Shown here: piece by piece, positions 9,470 to 17,326 of the stretch | Layout: every line of letters starts with the position of its first letter | How positions within the stretch are numbered: position 1 is the stretch's first letter | Assembly (NCBI GenBank): GCA_016713525.1 | Contig: JADJOZ010000033.1 | Location: 124,001 to 188,000 of the forward strand | DNA from: Bacteroidota bacterium | GTDB lineage: Bacteria; Bacteroidota; Bacteroidia; AKYH767-A; OLB10 | Direction of reading: 5' to 3' | DNA length: 64,000 bases | Position numbers and translations under genes: made by a program | The notes under the pieces: model-generated | The model's database searches: none | What the model was told of the DNA's origin: nothing | What the model saw: the letters and a program-made list of their open reading frames with translations, nothing else

Positions 9470-9823
9470 TTATAGGTTCTCTTCGCGGGTTGTATTTTTA
9501 TCAATAGCTGCAACTAATTTTATGAATTCTCCAATTGCAATATCAGCTTCTGCTCCATATGCATCAATCAACATTCCTTTTTTGCCATCTTCAGTTTCTA
9601 TAGCATAAAGTATGGCGTTGTCGCTAGGGTCAGATTGACCTTCAAATCTGAAGAAATTTGTGATTTTTACCTGAAAATGCTCATACTTTTTATCATCACT
9701 TAATGCGATCAGCTTTCCTGACTTGATTTTGTAATTTTCGATAAACCCTTGCGAATACAATTTGTTGGAACACTCGGTTAATGTATTCATAACCGGAGTG
9801 CTTGTTGGAGTTTTGGGTTTCAT
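9470..9823 (-). CDS. Small conserved Bacteroidota protein, function unknown
   Basis: I place the start at the ATG at 9823 (117 residues, MKPKTPTST); a longer frame to 9871 would overlap the upstream gene. The core, from LTECSNKLYSQGFIENYKI through NFFRFEGQSDPSDNAILYAI to GKKGMLIDAYG, matches a small family common in Bacteroidota. From memory, that family is often labelled phosphoribosylpyrophosphate synthetase in databases, but it has no PRPP synthetase motif or length, so I do not accept that name. There is no signal peptide or membrane helix. It is last in the minus-strand unit with YtxH and holin-family genes, suggesting a stress-linked role. Confidence 0.7.
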   Translation of the reverse strand: MKPKTPTSTPVMNTLTECSNKLYSQGFIENYKIKSGKLIALSDDKKYEHFQVKITNFFRFEGQSDPSDNAILYAIETEDGKKGMLIDAYGAEADIAIGEFIKLVAAIDKNTTREENL

Positions 9824-9833
9824 AATATTACTT

Positions 9834-10271
9834 TTATTTGGAATATAAATCGTGTGCAGTTGTTTGATCAAATAGTTGCTGCGGCTTTTCTTTTCTTTGA
9901 AAATTTGAAATTATCTTTGATATGTCATTGAAAATCGGGACACTATTGTTTATAAGAACCGGAGCCAGTTTCTGAATCAATGTTGAAGCTATAATCCGTT
10001 TAATGAAGCCTGCTTTTTTCATCAACATACCTGAAACTATCAGATTTAAGATAGAGCCTCCTACATTACCAACTTGTTTTGGGAGTTTTGCTGCGGAATA
10101 ATCTGTATCGCCAATATGAGTATATTCTTTGATCAGATTTAAAGGCTTTAAAGATTCTTTAAGATCTCTGAAATTTTCTGTCATAGCCTCTTCAAGAACT
10201 TCTTTTTTAAGAAATAATCTGGTGCGCTCTGAACGTAACTGGTTGAGGGATGTAATTTTAGTCGTTGTCAT
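9834..10271 (-). CDS. Hypothetical protein of the YtxH-holin operon
   Basis: The start is the ATG at 10271 (MTTTKITSLN, 145 residues). This overlaps the end of the holin-family gene by 14 bases; four more upstream residues are possible. The N-terminal half is charged and helical (RSERTRLFLKKEVLEEAMTE). The middle (about 80-110) is a mildly hydrophobic glycine-rich stretch (NVGGSILNLIVSGMLMKKAG) that may contact the membrane. I recognise no catalytic motif. Proteins of this type usually accompany YtxH and PF07332 proteins in Bacteroidota, so a membrane-associated stress function is likely but unproven. Confidence 0.7.
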   Translation of the reverse strand: MTTTKITSLNQLRSERTRLFLKKEVLEEAMTENFRDLKESLKPLNLIKEYTHIGDTDYSAAKLPKQVGNVGGSILNLIVSGMLMKKAGFIKRIIASTLIQKLAPVLINNSVPIFNDISKIISNFQRKEKPQQLFDQTTAHDLYSK

Positions 10272-10605
10272 AGATCGATTCAATTATCTTGTTTCCTATA
10301 GGTTTTCTCAACCAGTCTTTCCGGTAACTGTACAGCATAGCAACAGCTATAAAGTAAACTCCACCGGTAATTACAAAACCAAGGGCGTGGTTATCTAAAA
10401 GGTATCCAATTCCCAGTGCCGCTCCTATGCTGAAAAACAGAAGCATGATAGCGCTGGCAAATACTAATATGATCCACGTTAGCATGGAAGATGCAGCAGA
10501 TGCTCCTGCATCTGCTGCATCCAGTTTTGCAATCTGAATTCTGGTTTCAAGGTAATCAACTGCATTACCCAATAATTCACTTAGATGAGTTTTTGGCTTT
10601 TCCAT
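10258..10605 (-). CDS. Phage holin family protein (PF07332-type)
   Basis: A 115-residue protein with an N-terminal amphipathic stretch (LSELLGNAVDYLETRIQIAKLD) and two transmembrane helices (about 40-65 and 72-95), ending in a basic tail. This is the Holin_X/PF07332 layout. Despite the name, chromosomal members next to YtxH genes are not linked to phage lysis and are thought to be membrane stress proteins. It lies between the YtxH gene (28 bases upstream) and an overlapping hypothetical gene, forming a four-gene operon 10969-9470. Confidence 0.82.
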   Translation of the reverse strand: MEKPKTHLSELLGNAVDYLETRIQIAKLDAADAGASAASSMLTWIILVFASAIMLLFFSIGAALGIGYLLDNHALGFVITGGVYFIAVAMLYSYRKDWLRKPIGNKIIESIYDND

Positions 10606-10633
10606 AATTTAGGTTGCATTTGGCAAACATGAA

Positions 10634-10969
10634 TTAATGAGTTTGTTGTCTTGCTTTTGAACGGGCATCTTCAACCTCATTCTTAACACGATCCTTAGTA
10701 TCTTCATATTTATCTTTTACTTCAGCAGCTTTTTCTGAAATTTTATCTACAAGATCCGAAGCTTTTGCTTTTCCCTGACGAACTTTGTCTTTAAGGTATT
10801 CAGCACCTTCTTCTAAACCATCTTCCAGATCTTCTGCAGATTGATCCGCAAGATGAAGAATACGTTTACGTGTTTTACTTCCTTTGTCGGGTGCAAACAA
10901 AACACCAAGTGCAGCACCTGCAGCGGCTCCAATTAACAGAGCGGCAATTGTTTTTCCATGATCAGCCAT
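10634..10969 (-). CDS. YtxH domain-containing protein (long form)
   Basis: The 111-residue product has the YtxH signature at residues 7-28 (AALLIGAAAGAALGVLFAPDKG). A long, strongly charged helix follows (residues 35-108) with many K/E/D and the repeat-like stretches LKDKVRQGKAKASDLVDKI and AAEVKDKYEDTKDRV. The tail resembles late-embryogenesis-abundant or coiled-coil sequences. It heads the minus-strand operon with the holin-family and two hypothetical genes. The short paralogue at 7347 shares the membrane segment only. Confidence 0.88.
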   Translation of the reverse strand: MADHGKTIAALLIGAAAGAALGVLFAPDKGSKTRKRILHLADQSAEDLEDGLEEGAEYLKDKVRQGKAKASDLVDKISEKAAEVKDKYEDTKDRVKNEVEDARSKARQQTH

Positions 10970-11017
10970 AATAGTATTTTTTAGAATTGTTTAAGTATTT
11001 TTATTATAAGATGTTTG

Positions 11018-11032
11018 ACAAAAACAATACCA
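11018..11032 (-). promoter_or_regulatory. Candidate -24/-12 (sigma-54-like) promoter of the YtxH operon
   Basis: Minus-strand TGGTATTGTTTTTGT starts 63 bases before the ATG at 10969. It has the GG...TTG geometry of sigma-54 promoters, with T instead of C at -12. It belongs to the same set as those at 4487, 5483, 25132 and 25278. Confidence 0.4.
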
Positions 11033-11214
11033 GCAGAAAATAGCATACATTTCAGTGAATTTAATGCATCATTTACTCAAAATGGGGAAATATTTCCATG
11101 GCGCAATTCCTCAATTTATGGCAATATAGTAATGCGGGCAGCATAAGGGATTACAAGACCATTTATTAGTGTTTATGTGAATTTGCTGTTATATGGATGG
11201 GTAGTTCATGTTTG

Positions 11215-11229
11215 CGGCACGGTTTTTCA
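11215..11229 (+). promoter_or_regulatory. Weak -24/-12-like element before mlaE
   Basis: CGGCACGGTTTTTCA begins 44 bases before the ATG at 11259. GGCACG is a perfect -24 core, but the -12 reads TTCA rather than TTGC. The rest of the 289-base gap between the divergent YtxH and mlaE genes shows no other clear signal. Confidence 0.25.
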
Positions 11230-11258
11230 ATATCAAATGAAACTCCTCCCCAAATAAT

Positions 11259-12074
11259 ATGAGATCTAATCTTTCCCAAAGTCTTAAAAAGTCTGTAGTA
11301 ATAAAAAGTTCGGAATCTTTGAATCAGTTTCAAGCTGTACTTAATGGTGTGGCTGATTGGTGGCTTTTTCTAATACGTTTTTTCAAAGAGCTGTTTCATT
11401 TTCCTTTTGAGTTCAATGAATTCATAAGACAAGGATATAAAATTGGGAATAAATCTTTAGGGCTGGTTACTATTACCGGATTTATTATGGGACTGGTATT
11501 GACCATTCAGTCAAGACCCACATTAGCGGATTTTGGGGCTGAATCTTGGTTGCCCGGTATGGTTGCCATTTCAATTGTCAGAGAAATTGGTCCGGTTATT
11601 ACGGCTTTAATCTGTGCTGGAAAAGTTGGTTCAGGAATAGGTGCTGAACTGGGGTCAATGCGCGTAACAGAACAAATTGATGCCATGGAAGTTTCCGGAA
11701 CACATCCCTTTCGGTTTCTGGTTGTTACCCGCATACTGGCAACAAGTATCATAGTGCCTATTTTGGTTTTTTACAGCGACTTCATCGGAATTATTGGGTC
11801 TTACGTTGGTGCAAATATTGATGGTGATGTTACCTTGCAATTATTTTTAATGCAGGCAACCAGTGCCCTGGAGTTTTCAGATCTGATTCCGGCCACTATT
11901 AAATCTGTTTTCTTTGGTTTGGTAATTGGATTGGCAGGATGTTACAAAGGATATAATGCTAATAAAGGAACGGAAAGTGTTGGAGTAGCAGCAAATGAAG
12001 CTGTGGTTGCTGCATCATTATTGGTGTTTCTGGTTGATGTAATTGCAGTTCAGTTTACAAATATCATTTTATGA
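11259..12074 (+). CDS. mlaE: MlaE family ABC transporter permease
   Basis: A 271-residue permease with five to six hydrophobic segments and the MlaE core: ITGFIMGLVLTIQSR, VREIGPVITALICAGKVGSG, GAELGSMRVTEQIDAMEVSG. It forms the inner-membrane channel of the MlaFEDB-type complex, which moves phospholipids between inner and outer membranes to keep outer-membrane asymmetry. The stop overlaps the ATG of the ATPase gene by four bases (12071-12074), so the two are translationally coupled. The N-terminal 25 residues are poorly conserved, so the start could be slightly further in. Confidence 0.92.
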   Translation: MRSNLSQSLKKSVVIKSSESLNQFQAVLNGVADWWLFLIRFFKELFHFPFEFNEFIRQGYKIGNKSLGLVTITGFIMGLVLTIQSRPTLADFGAESWLPGMVAISIVREIGPVITALICAGKVGSGIGAELGSMRVTEQIDAMEVSGTHPFRFLVVTRILATSIIVPILVFYSDFIGIIGSYVGANIDGDVTLQLFLMQATSALEFSDLIPATIKSVFFGLVIGLAGCYKGYNANKGTESVGVAANEAVVAASLLVFLVDVIAVQFTNIIL

Positions 12075-12808
12075 GTGTAAAAGAAAAAGTTTTAGTCCTT
12101 GAGAATCTGGGGAAAAGCTTCGGCACTAATAAAGTGCTGGATGGAATCACGATTGATCTCGTAAAAGGAGAAAATCTGGTTATACTGGGAAAATCCGGAT
12201 CGGGTAAATCAGTATTAGTAAAGTGTATTGTGAAATTAATTAATAACGATGAAGGCACGATCAGTGTTTTTGGTAGTAGTCTGGATGATATTCCGGGTAA
12301 TGAATTGAATAAATTAAGAGCTCGCATAGGTTTTTTATTTCAGGGAGGAGCCTTATATGATTCTATGTCCGTCCGTGAAAATCTGGAATTTCCTCTGGTC
12401 AGGCATCATCGGGATCTTGATCAGGATGAAATTGATGATAAGGTTTCTCAAGCACTGGAGAATGTAGGTTTACTTGATGCTGCTGATAAGTTACCCTCCG
12501 AGCTGTCAGGTGGAATGCGAAAAAGAATTGGACTTGCACGTACGTTGATTCTAAATCCGGAAATTATGCTTTACGATGAGCCTACCACCGGTCTTGATCC
12601 TGTAACAAGTAATGAAATAAGTGAATTGATTCTGGAGATGCAGAAAAAATATCAAACAAGCTCAATTATTATAACACATGATATGAATTGTGCGAAATTG
12701 ACTTCAAATAGAATTGCAATGTTAAAAGACGGGAAAATTTACGAAACAGGAACCTTTGATGAACTGAAATCCAAAGAAGATCCATGGATACAATCTTTCT
12801 TTTTATAA
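12071..12808 (+). CDS. mlaF: MlaF family ABC transporter ATP-binding protein
   Basis: The 245-residue ATPase has Walker A GKSGSGKS (40-47), Q-loop Q91, signature LSGGM (145-149), Walker B MLYDEP (166-171) with the catalytic glutamate, and a switch histidine in IITHDMN. All catalytic positions are intact. It energises lipid movement by the MlaE permease, with which it overlaps by four bases; the MCE substrate-binding gene begins 16 bases downstream. The order E-F-D with no MlaB or MlaC nearby is common in Bacteroidota. Confidence 0.95.
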   Translation: MSVKEKVLVLENLGKSFGTNKVLDGITIDLVKGENLVILGKSGSGKSVLVKCIVKLINNDEGTISVFGSSLDDIPGNELNKLRARIGFLFQGGALYDSMSVRENLEFPLVRHHRDLDQDEIDDKVSQALENVGLLDAADKLPSELSGGMRKRIGLARTLILNPEIMLYDEPTTGLDPVTSNEISELILEMQKKYQTSSIIITHDMNCAKLTSNRIAMLKDGKIYETGTFDELKSKEDPWIQSFFL

Positions 12809-12824
12809 CCTTAACCAAATTAAA

Positions 12825-13553
12825 ATGAAAACAACAAAAAAGAGTAATGTTATCAACAGATGGAAACTTGGTTTGATGGTTTCTGTAGGGATCGTGATAT
12901 TTATTTTAGGAATATTCATCATTGGTCGCCAGCAGAACTTGTTTGGTTCAACGTTTACTTTAAAAACTGTTTTTAATTCTGTCAGTGGATTGCAGGTGGG
13001 GAACAATGTCCGTTATAATGGGATAAATATCGGCACAGTGAGTGATATCATTCTGATGAATGATACTACTGTGCTTGTTCTGATGCAAATTGAAAAAAAT
13101 AAGAAGGAATTTATCAGGAAAAATTCACGATGTCTGATAAGTTCCGAGGGTTTGATGGGTGATAAGGTAGTTTTAATATCGTCAGGAACAACCAATTTCA
13201 CTGTAGTGAAGGATAATGATCTTATATTATCTGATCCTGCAGTAGAAATGGATGAAATAGTTTCCAGTTTAAAAAATACTGTGGAAAATGCTGAGATTAT
13301 CACAGGAGAAGTAGCGGTCTTAATGTATAAGGTTAACAATGGAAAGGGAACAATCAACCGCTTACTATTTGATTCAACATTAGCAAAGGATATGACCGCA
13401 ACAATGGAAAATCTGAAGGAAGGATCTGAAAGTTTAAATGAGAGTATGGATGCTGCAAAGAACAGCGTTTTGTTAAGAGGTGCTTTCAGAAAGCAAAAGA
13501 AGGAAGAGGAAAAGAAAGCACGCGAAGAGCAGGAAAAAAAGGAAAAAAAATAA
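12825..13553 (+). CDS. mlaD: MlaD family MCE-domain protein
   Basis: This 242-residue protein has a single N-terminal membrane anchor (about residues 15-35) and then an MCE domain (about 40-115: FTLKTVFNSVSGLQVGNNVRY, GINIGTVSDI). MCE domains form hexameric rings that carry lipid across the periplasm. A helical region follows (140-200, with the NNGKGTINRLLFD motif usual in this family) and a lysine/glutamate-rich tail (215-242), which is disordered and may bind acidic surfaces. It completes the mlaEFD operon. Confidence 0.92.
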   Translation: MKTTKKSNVINRWKLGLMVSVGIVIFILGIFIIGRQQNLFGSTFTLKTVFNSVSGLQVGNNVRYNGINIGTVSDIILMNDTTVLVLMQIEKNKKEFIRKNSRCLISSEGLMGDKVVLISSGTTNFTVVKDNDLILSDPAVEMDEIVSSLKNTVENAEIITGEVAVLMYKVNNGKGTINRLLFDSTLAKDMTATMENLKEGSESLNESMDAAKNSVLLRGAFRKQKKEEEKKAREEQEKKEKK

Positions 13554-13557
13554 TTGT

Positions 13558-13572
13558 TGGCATGGTATTTTG
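13558..13572 (+). promoter_or_regulatory. Weak -24/-12-like element before the disordered protein gene
   Basis: TGGCATGGTATTTTG starts 62 bases before the ATG at 13620, directly after the mlaD stop. The -24 part is good; the TTG sits one base further than consensus spacing, as in the element at 14171. Confidence 0.25.
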
Positions 13573-13619
13573 ATAAGTTTAAATGATAATATTTATTTAA
13601 ATACTTAAAACAAAATATC

Positions 13620-13913
13620 ATGACAACTCAAAAAGAAAATCCAAAAAATGTTGGCGGAACGCAAAATCCAGCAAACACACAAAATCCTAAAACAGGTAAT
13701 CAGCGTGAAAAAACTGATAATTCTGACGATGTAAATGTTGAAGAGGAAGAAACCACTGAAACAGAAAATGATGGAGCAAGGAAGAGCCGCAATCAAACTG
13801 AGACTGGTCGCAGGGACGATACACAGAACGATCCCACAAGAATCCGTCCCGGGGTGAATGAACCAGGCAAAGTTGATCCAACCGGAACTCAAAAGAAGGA
13901 TAACAGAAAATAA
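13620..13913 (+). CDS. Small hydrophilic, disordered hypothetical protein
   Basis: A 97-residue protein almost without hydrophobic residues and very rich in N, T, E, K, D and Q. It has an acidic block at 40-50 (VEEEETTETEND), then arginine- and proline-containing stretches. No domain, signal peptide or membrane helix is visible. Composition suggests an intrinsically disordered, perhaps desiccation- or stress-related protein. It follows mlaD by 66 bases and is closed by hairpins downstream. It is probably a real gene, because the frame is uninterrupted, begins with ATG and sits in a defined unit. Confidence 0.6.
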   Translation: MTTQKENPKNVGGTQNPANTQNPKTGNQREKTDNSDDVNVEEEETTETENDGARKSRNQTETGRRDDTQNDPTRIRPGVNEPGKVDPTGTQKKDNRK

Positions 13914-13933
13914 AAATTTCCTTGATCATCTTG

Positions 13934-13998
13934 GGAAGAGCGATCCGGTGAGTATTTCCGGGCAGAGGAAAGTTTAAGAGAACCGGTTTCGCTCTTCC
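13934..13998 (+). other. Long imperfect inverted repeat downstream of the disordered protein gene
   Basis: GGAAGAGCGA (13934-13943) pairs with TCGCTCTTCC (13989-13998), and an inner CCGGT (13945-13949) pairs with ACCGG (13982-13986), around a loop of about 32 bases. It is not followed by a run of T, so it is a stable RNA hairpin or mRNA 3' end rather than a classical terminator. Confidence 0.5.
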
Positions 13999-14040
13999 TG
14001 TTTTAAACATTGAATGCTACAAGCATCTATAGTTTTCCCC

Positions 14041-14070
14041 GGCACCTCTGATAACAGGAGGTGCCTTTTT
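14041..14070 (+). terminator. Rho-independent terminator
   Basis: GGCACCTC (14041-14048) pairs with GAGGTGCC (14058-14065), with a nine-base loop region, followed by TTTTT. It ends transcription from the gene at 13620. The remainder of the 318-base gap up to 14231 holds only the promoter-like element at 14171. Confidence 0.85.
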
Positions 14071-14170
14071 AAATTGATGAACCAAGCAAGGGAGGGCATT
14101 AATTCCTTTATCTGTGGAAATGTTTCCATATAAATTGAATTAAGGATTATTCAAGAGAAGGTTTTGTGCG

Positions 14171-14185
14171 TGGCACGATTATTTG
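14171..14185 (+). promoter_or_regulatory. Candidate -24/-12-like promoter of the lipoprotein gene
   Basis: TGGCACGATTATTTG starts 61 bases before the ATG at 14232. TGGCACG is a perfect -24 box; the TTG is one base further than the sigma-54 consensus, the same offset as at 13558. Confidence 0.3.
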
Positions 14186-14231
14186 AAGTTTAAATTTAAT
14201 TTACAAATCAAAACAACTAAAATATAGAATT

Positions 14232-14867
14232 ATGAAAAACCTAATTATTATTGCTACAATAGCAACAGCATCTTTTGGAATAGTTGCCTGTTCTGAAAAG
14301 AAGTCACCTCAATCTTTCGATGAGTATCGAAATTATGTTATGGAACACCGTAACAATCCTGATTCTTACATGAATAAAGATTGGATGGAAATTGAAAAAG
14401 AATACGATGAGCAAAGAGTGAAAGCCGAAAAAGACATGAAAGACTGGTCTGATGAAATGAAAACAGAATATGCATCGCTTCAATCAGAATGGGAATCTTT
14501 GAAAGCTGAAGCAAATGCTGAAAAAGAGCGTATGTCCCAATCGTCTGGAAATACTACCTTGTACGGTAGTTTACTCCCGGAAGGAATCAATTCGGAGCTT
14601 AGTAATGTAACAGCTTCAAATATTTTAAATGTTCACGAGCACTTTGTAAATTATACAAGTTCTAAAAAAGATGAGATGACTCGTGAGGAGTGGGATCAAA
14701 CCGAAATTCTTTGGGAACGTCTGGGAACCAGAAAGAATGAACTTGAAAAAGAGATTTCAGGTTCTGATAATATGAAAATTGCTGAGCAGAAAGTTCGCTA
14801 TGGAGCAATTAAAGCTACTAACAGGCCTACAGCTAAAGCCGATGAAAACTCTGACGCAAAGAAGTAA
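14232..14867 (+). CDS. Lipoprotein with charged helical repeats, function unknown
   Basis: The 211-residue product has a type II signal peptide with lipobox IVAC (lipid-accepting cysteine C20), followed by SEKKS. The mature part is helical and strongly charged, with a W-containing segment repeated twice: KDWSDEMKTEYASLQSEWESL and MTREEWDQTEILWERLGTRKNEL. This suggests two related three-helix units. I do not recognise a named family with certainty. It has its own promoter-like element and terminator, so it is a single-gene unit in the envelope-stress region. Confidence 0.8.
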   Translation: MKNLIIIATIATASFGIVACSEKKSPQSFDEYRNYVMEHRNNPDSYMNKDWMEIEKEYDEQRVKAEKDMKDWSDEMKTEYASLQSEWESLKAEANAEKERMSQSSGNTTLYGSLLPEGINSELSNVTASNILNVHEHFVNYTSSKKDEMTREEWDQTEILWERLGTRKNELEKEISGSDNMKIAEQKVRYGAIKATNRPTAKADENSDAKK

Positions 14868-14883
14868 ATATTAATACAATAAA

Positions 14884-14914
14884 GAAGAGCATCTGTTTTG
14901 GATGCTCTTCTTTT
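14884..14914 (+). terminator. Rho-independent terminator
   Basis: GAAGAGCATC (14884-14893) pairs perfectly with GATGCTCTTC (14901-14910) around a seven-base loop and is followed by TTTT. It closes the lipoprotein gene. Confidence 0.88.
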
Positions 14915-14986
14915 GCTATTTTAGCCCTGAAAAAGTAGCAAACAATTTATAAAAATCGGATAATTCAAAGCCGGAGTAAAACAAAT

Positions 14987-16771
14987 ATGGAATACGCTTC
15001 TATTCTACGTCGGATTTTTATAGTTTTCGGTATAGCATTGTTAATCACCGCTTTACTTATTAATTTATATAGGAGTAGCTTTGAAAAATTAAATGAAAAT
15101 TCTTCTGCTCTCGTTCATTCCATGAACGTTTTAGAGTCAATTGAAGAGTTATTGAGCTTGATGAAAGACACAGAAGTGGGTACCAGAGGTTATGTGATCA
15201 CCGGCGATTCTGCATATTTAAAGCCTTTTCTGGTGGCCCAGAATGTTTTACCATTGAAAATAAAAGAACTGAAATTGTTAACTGCCGACAATCCGGTTCA
15301 ACTAACATATTTAGATTCTATAGATAACCACATAAAGCAAAAAGTTGAATCGCAATCGTTTGTGGTGCATTTAAAGACTTCAGGAAACTTAAAATTTGGC
15401 TCCAATGCAGTTATGATGGAGTCCAAGCTTTCTATGGATGCGATTCGGTCTCTTTGTTATAAAATGAAGATCGAAGAATCTAATCTTCGTAAAATTCGTG
15501 ATGATGAAGTTCGGGATTCAATCGGATTAACTAAAGTTATAAGTACTATATTTTCTATCGCCGCAATTTCTATCATGGTAATAGCCCTGGTTTCTATTCT
15601 ATTGGAATTAAGAAGCAGAAAAAAAATCCAGGAATCACTGAAATCGGTTTTGGAAGCCACACAACATGGAATTATGTCGTTCAAAGCTGTTCGGGATCCG
15701 GTTAATTTTGAAATAATCGATTTCGAATTTATCCAGTCAAATAAAGGTGGTTCCGATTTGGTTAGTATTCCTTCCGATGAGTTGCTCGGCAAAAGATTAC
15801 TTTCCGTTTTTCCGGGGAATATAGAAGAAGGTTTATTTGACGCATACAAATTGGTAACAGAAAACGATACTGTTTTCAAAACAGAAAAGTATTATAAGCA
15901 TGAAACTATTGATAAATGGTTACGCATTGTGGCTGTAAAACTTGGAGATGGCTTCACGGTAACTTTTGAAGATATTTCAACAGAAAAACAATATGAAATT
16001 CAGCTTGAAAATACTATACAGGAATTGAAACGATCGAATAATGAACTTGAACAGTTCGCTTTCGTGGCATCACATGATTTGCAGGAACCTTTGAGAAAAA
16101 TCCAGTCGTTTGGTGACAGGCTTAAAATAAAGAGCCAGGAAGAGTTGAGAGCTGAATCCATATTGTATGTCGATAAGATGTTATCAGCTGCCAACCGAAT
16201 GTCAAATCTCATATTCGACCTGTTGAGTTTCTCGCGACTTGCAAAAAATAATGATGCAATGCATGAAACCGACCTTAATCAGGTAATGAATGAGGTGCTT
16301 ACTGATCTTGAAGTGGTTATTCAACAAAAAAACGCCGAAATTTCATTTCCCCCACTACCAGTTATAAATGCTATTTCAACTCAGATTTATCAGTTATTTT
16401 TTAATTTGATTGGGAATGCACTCAAGTTTTCTAAAGCCGACGAAACACCGAAAATAGAGATTACAGTTACGCCATTTTCCAGGAGCATTCAGGATAAACA
16501 TACTCCAAAATCGATGTTAAAAATTCCTTTTATAAAAATAGAGATTTCCGATAATGGTATCGGCCTGGACAATACATATTCGGAAAGAATTTTTGAAATA
16601 TTTCAGCGCTTGCACGGTAAAAGTGAATATCAGGGAACCGGAATAGGTTTAGCTATTTGTAAACGAATAGTTACAAATCATAATGGTAATATATACGCAT
16701 CCGGAATTCCAGGCACCGGTACCACTTTTACTGTGGAGTTACCACTCGATTCCAGACTAAAATTAGCTTAA
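14987..16771 (+). CDS. CHASE3-PAS sensor histidine kinase
   Basis: A 594-residue membrane kinase: transmembrane helix 1 at about 9-28, a periplasmic CHASE3 domain at 35-175 (MKDTEVGTRGYVITGDSAYL), transmembrane helix 2 at 182-205, a PAS domain at 215-330, and HisKA with phospho-acceptor H363 in FVASHDLQEPLRKI. An HATPase domain follows with an N-box (NLIGNALKFS), DNGIGLD and GTGIGLAICKRI. All catalytic boxes are intact. The response regulator gene at 16763-17245 runs convergently, overlapping this 3' end by nine bases, and is the likely partner by proximity. The CHASE3 ligand is unknown. Confidence 0.92.
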   Translation: MEYASILRRIFIVFGIALLITALLINLYRSSFEKLNENSSALVHSMNVLESIEELLSLMKDTEVGTRGYVITGDSAYLKPFLVAQNVLPLKIKELKLLTADNPVQLTYLDSIDNHIKQKVESQSFVVHLKTSGNLKFGSNAVMMESKLSMDAIRSLCYKMKIEESNLRKIRDDEVRDSIGLTKVISTIFSIAAISIMVIALVSILLELRSRKKIQESLKSVLEATQHGIMSFKAVRDPVNFEIIDFEFIQSNKGGSDLVSIPSDELLGKRLLSVFPGNIEEGLFDAYKLVTENDTVFKTEKYYKHETIDKWLRIVAVKLGDGFTVTFEDISTEKQYEIQLENTIQELKRSNNELEQFAFVASHDLQEPLRKIQSFGDRLKIKSQEELRAESILYVDKMLSAANRMSNLIFDLLSFSRLAKNNDAMHETDLNQVMNEVLTDLEVVIQQKNAEISFPPLPVINAISTQIYQLFFNLIGNALKFSKADETPKIEITVTPFSRSIQDKHTPKSMLKIPFIKIEISDNGIGLDNTYSERIFEIFQRLHGKSEYQGTGIGLAICKRIVTNHNGNIYASGIPGTGTTFTVELPLDSRLKLA

Positions 16772-17245
16772 CCGGATGTGGTAAAAAATTTCGTTGTCAA
16801 ACAGAATAAACAATTTTTTCTTATCACGAACCGGTAATGCTTTGCCAATGTACATTTCCAGCACATCTTTTAGAAGAGTAAAGTAACTTGAAAATTTGTT
16901 GGGTTTAATCAAATACAGATCAGCACCCTTTTCATAAGCGAAATTAATATCTTCTATTGCTGCAGAGGTTGAAAACATTATTACCGGCAGTTTATTCAGT
17001 GTTTCGCAACTTTTTAGGCGATTCAGACATTCTCTGCCATCCATGCCCGGCATATTCAAATCAAGAAATAATAAGTCTGGTAATTCTTTTAAATTATGGC
17101 TGAGCTTATTTAACAAATCAAGCCCTGATTTAGCACTGTCCAATTTAATTGGGCCATTAACTTTATGAATAATGTCGGTGAAAATTTCCCTGTCATCCTC
17201 ATCATCATCTGTTAATAAAATAGATATCGGAGATTTATAGTTCAT
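16763..17245 (-). CDS. Response regulator, receiver domain only (Rcp1-like)
   Basis: A 160-residue receiver of the Rcp1 type, with the acidic cluster DDDEDD, phospho-acceptor D62 (LFLDLNMPGMDG) and K113-type lysine in LIKPNKF. It has no DNA-binding domain. Such receivers usually pair with CHASE3/PAS or phytochrome-like kinases in phosphorelays, which fits the adjacent kinase gene at 14987. The last nine bases overlap the kinase gene tail-to-tail, so the two transcripts are complementary at their ends. The C-terminal 30 residues extend beyond the receiver fold. Confidence 0.92.
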   Translation of the reverse strand: MNYKSPISILLTDDDEDDREIFTDIIHKVNGPIKLDSAKSGLDLLNKLSHNLKELPDLLFLDLNMPGMDGRECLNRLKSCETLNKLPVIMFSTSAAIEDINFAYEKGADLYLIKPNKFSSYFTLLKDVLEMYIGKALPVRDKKKLFILFDNEIFYHIRLS

Positions 17246-17326
17246 GTAAATTGTTTACTTTCAAACGAAGATAATCAAAATTTGTTAATAAAGCAAGTGA
17301 CAACGATGATCAGCATCTTAAATTAA

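Noticed and set aside
9470..9823. Phosphoribosylpyrophosphate synthetase
   Set aside because: The protein is about a third of the enzyme's length and lacks the PRPP-binding motif; the name is a likely database carry-over.
10258..10605. Prophage, suggested by the holin-family protein and by the S74 domain at 42 kb
   Set aside because: No capsid, tail, integrase or lysin genes are present; both families are common in Bacteroidota chromosomes outside phages.
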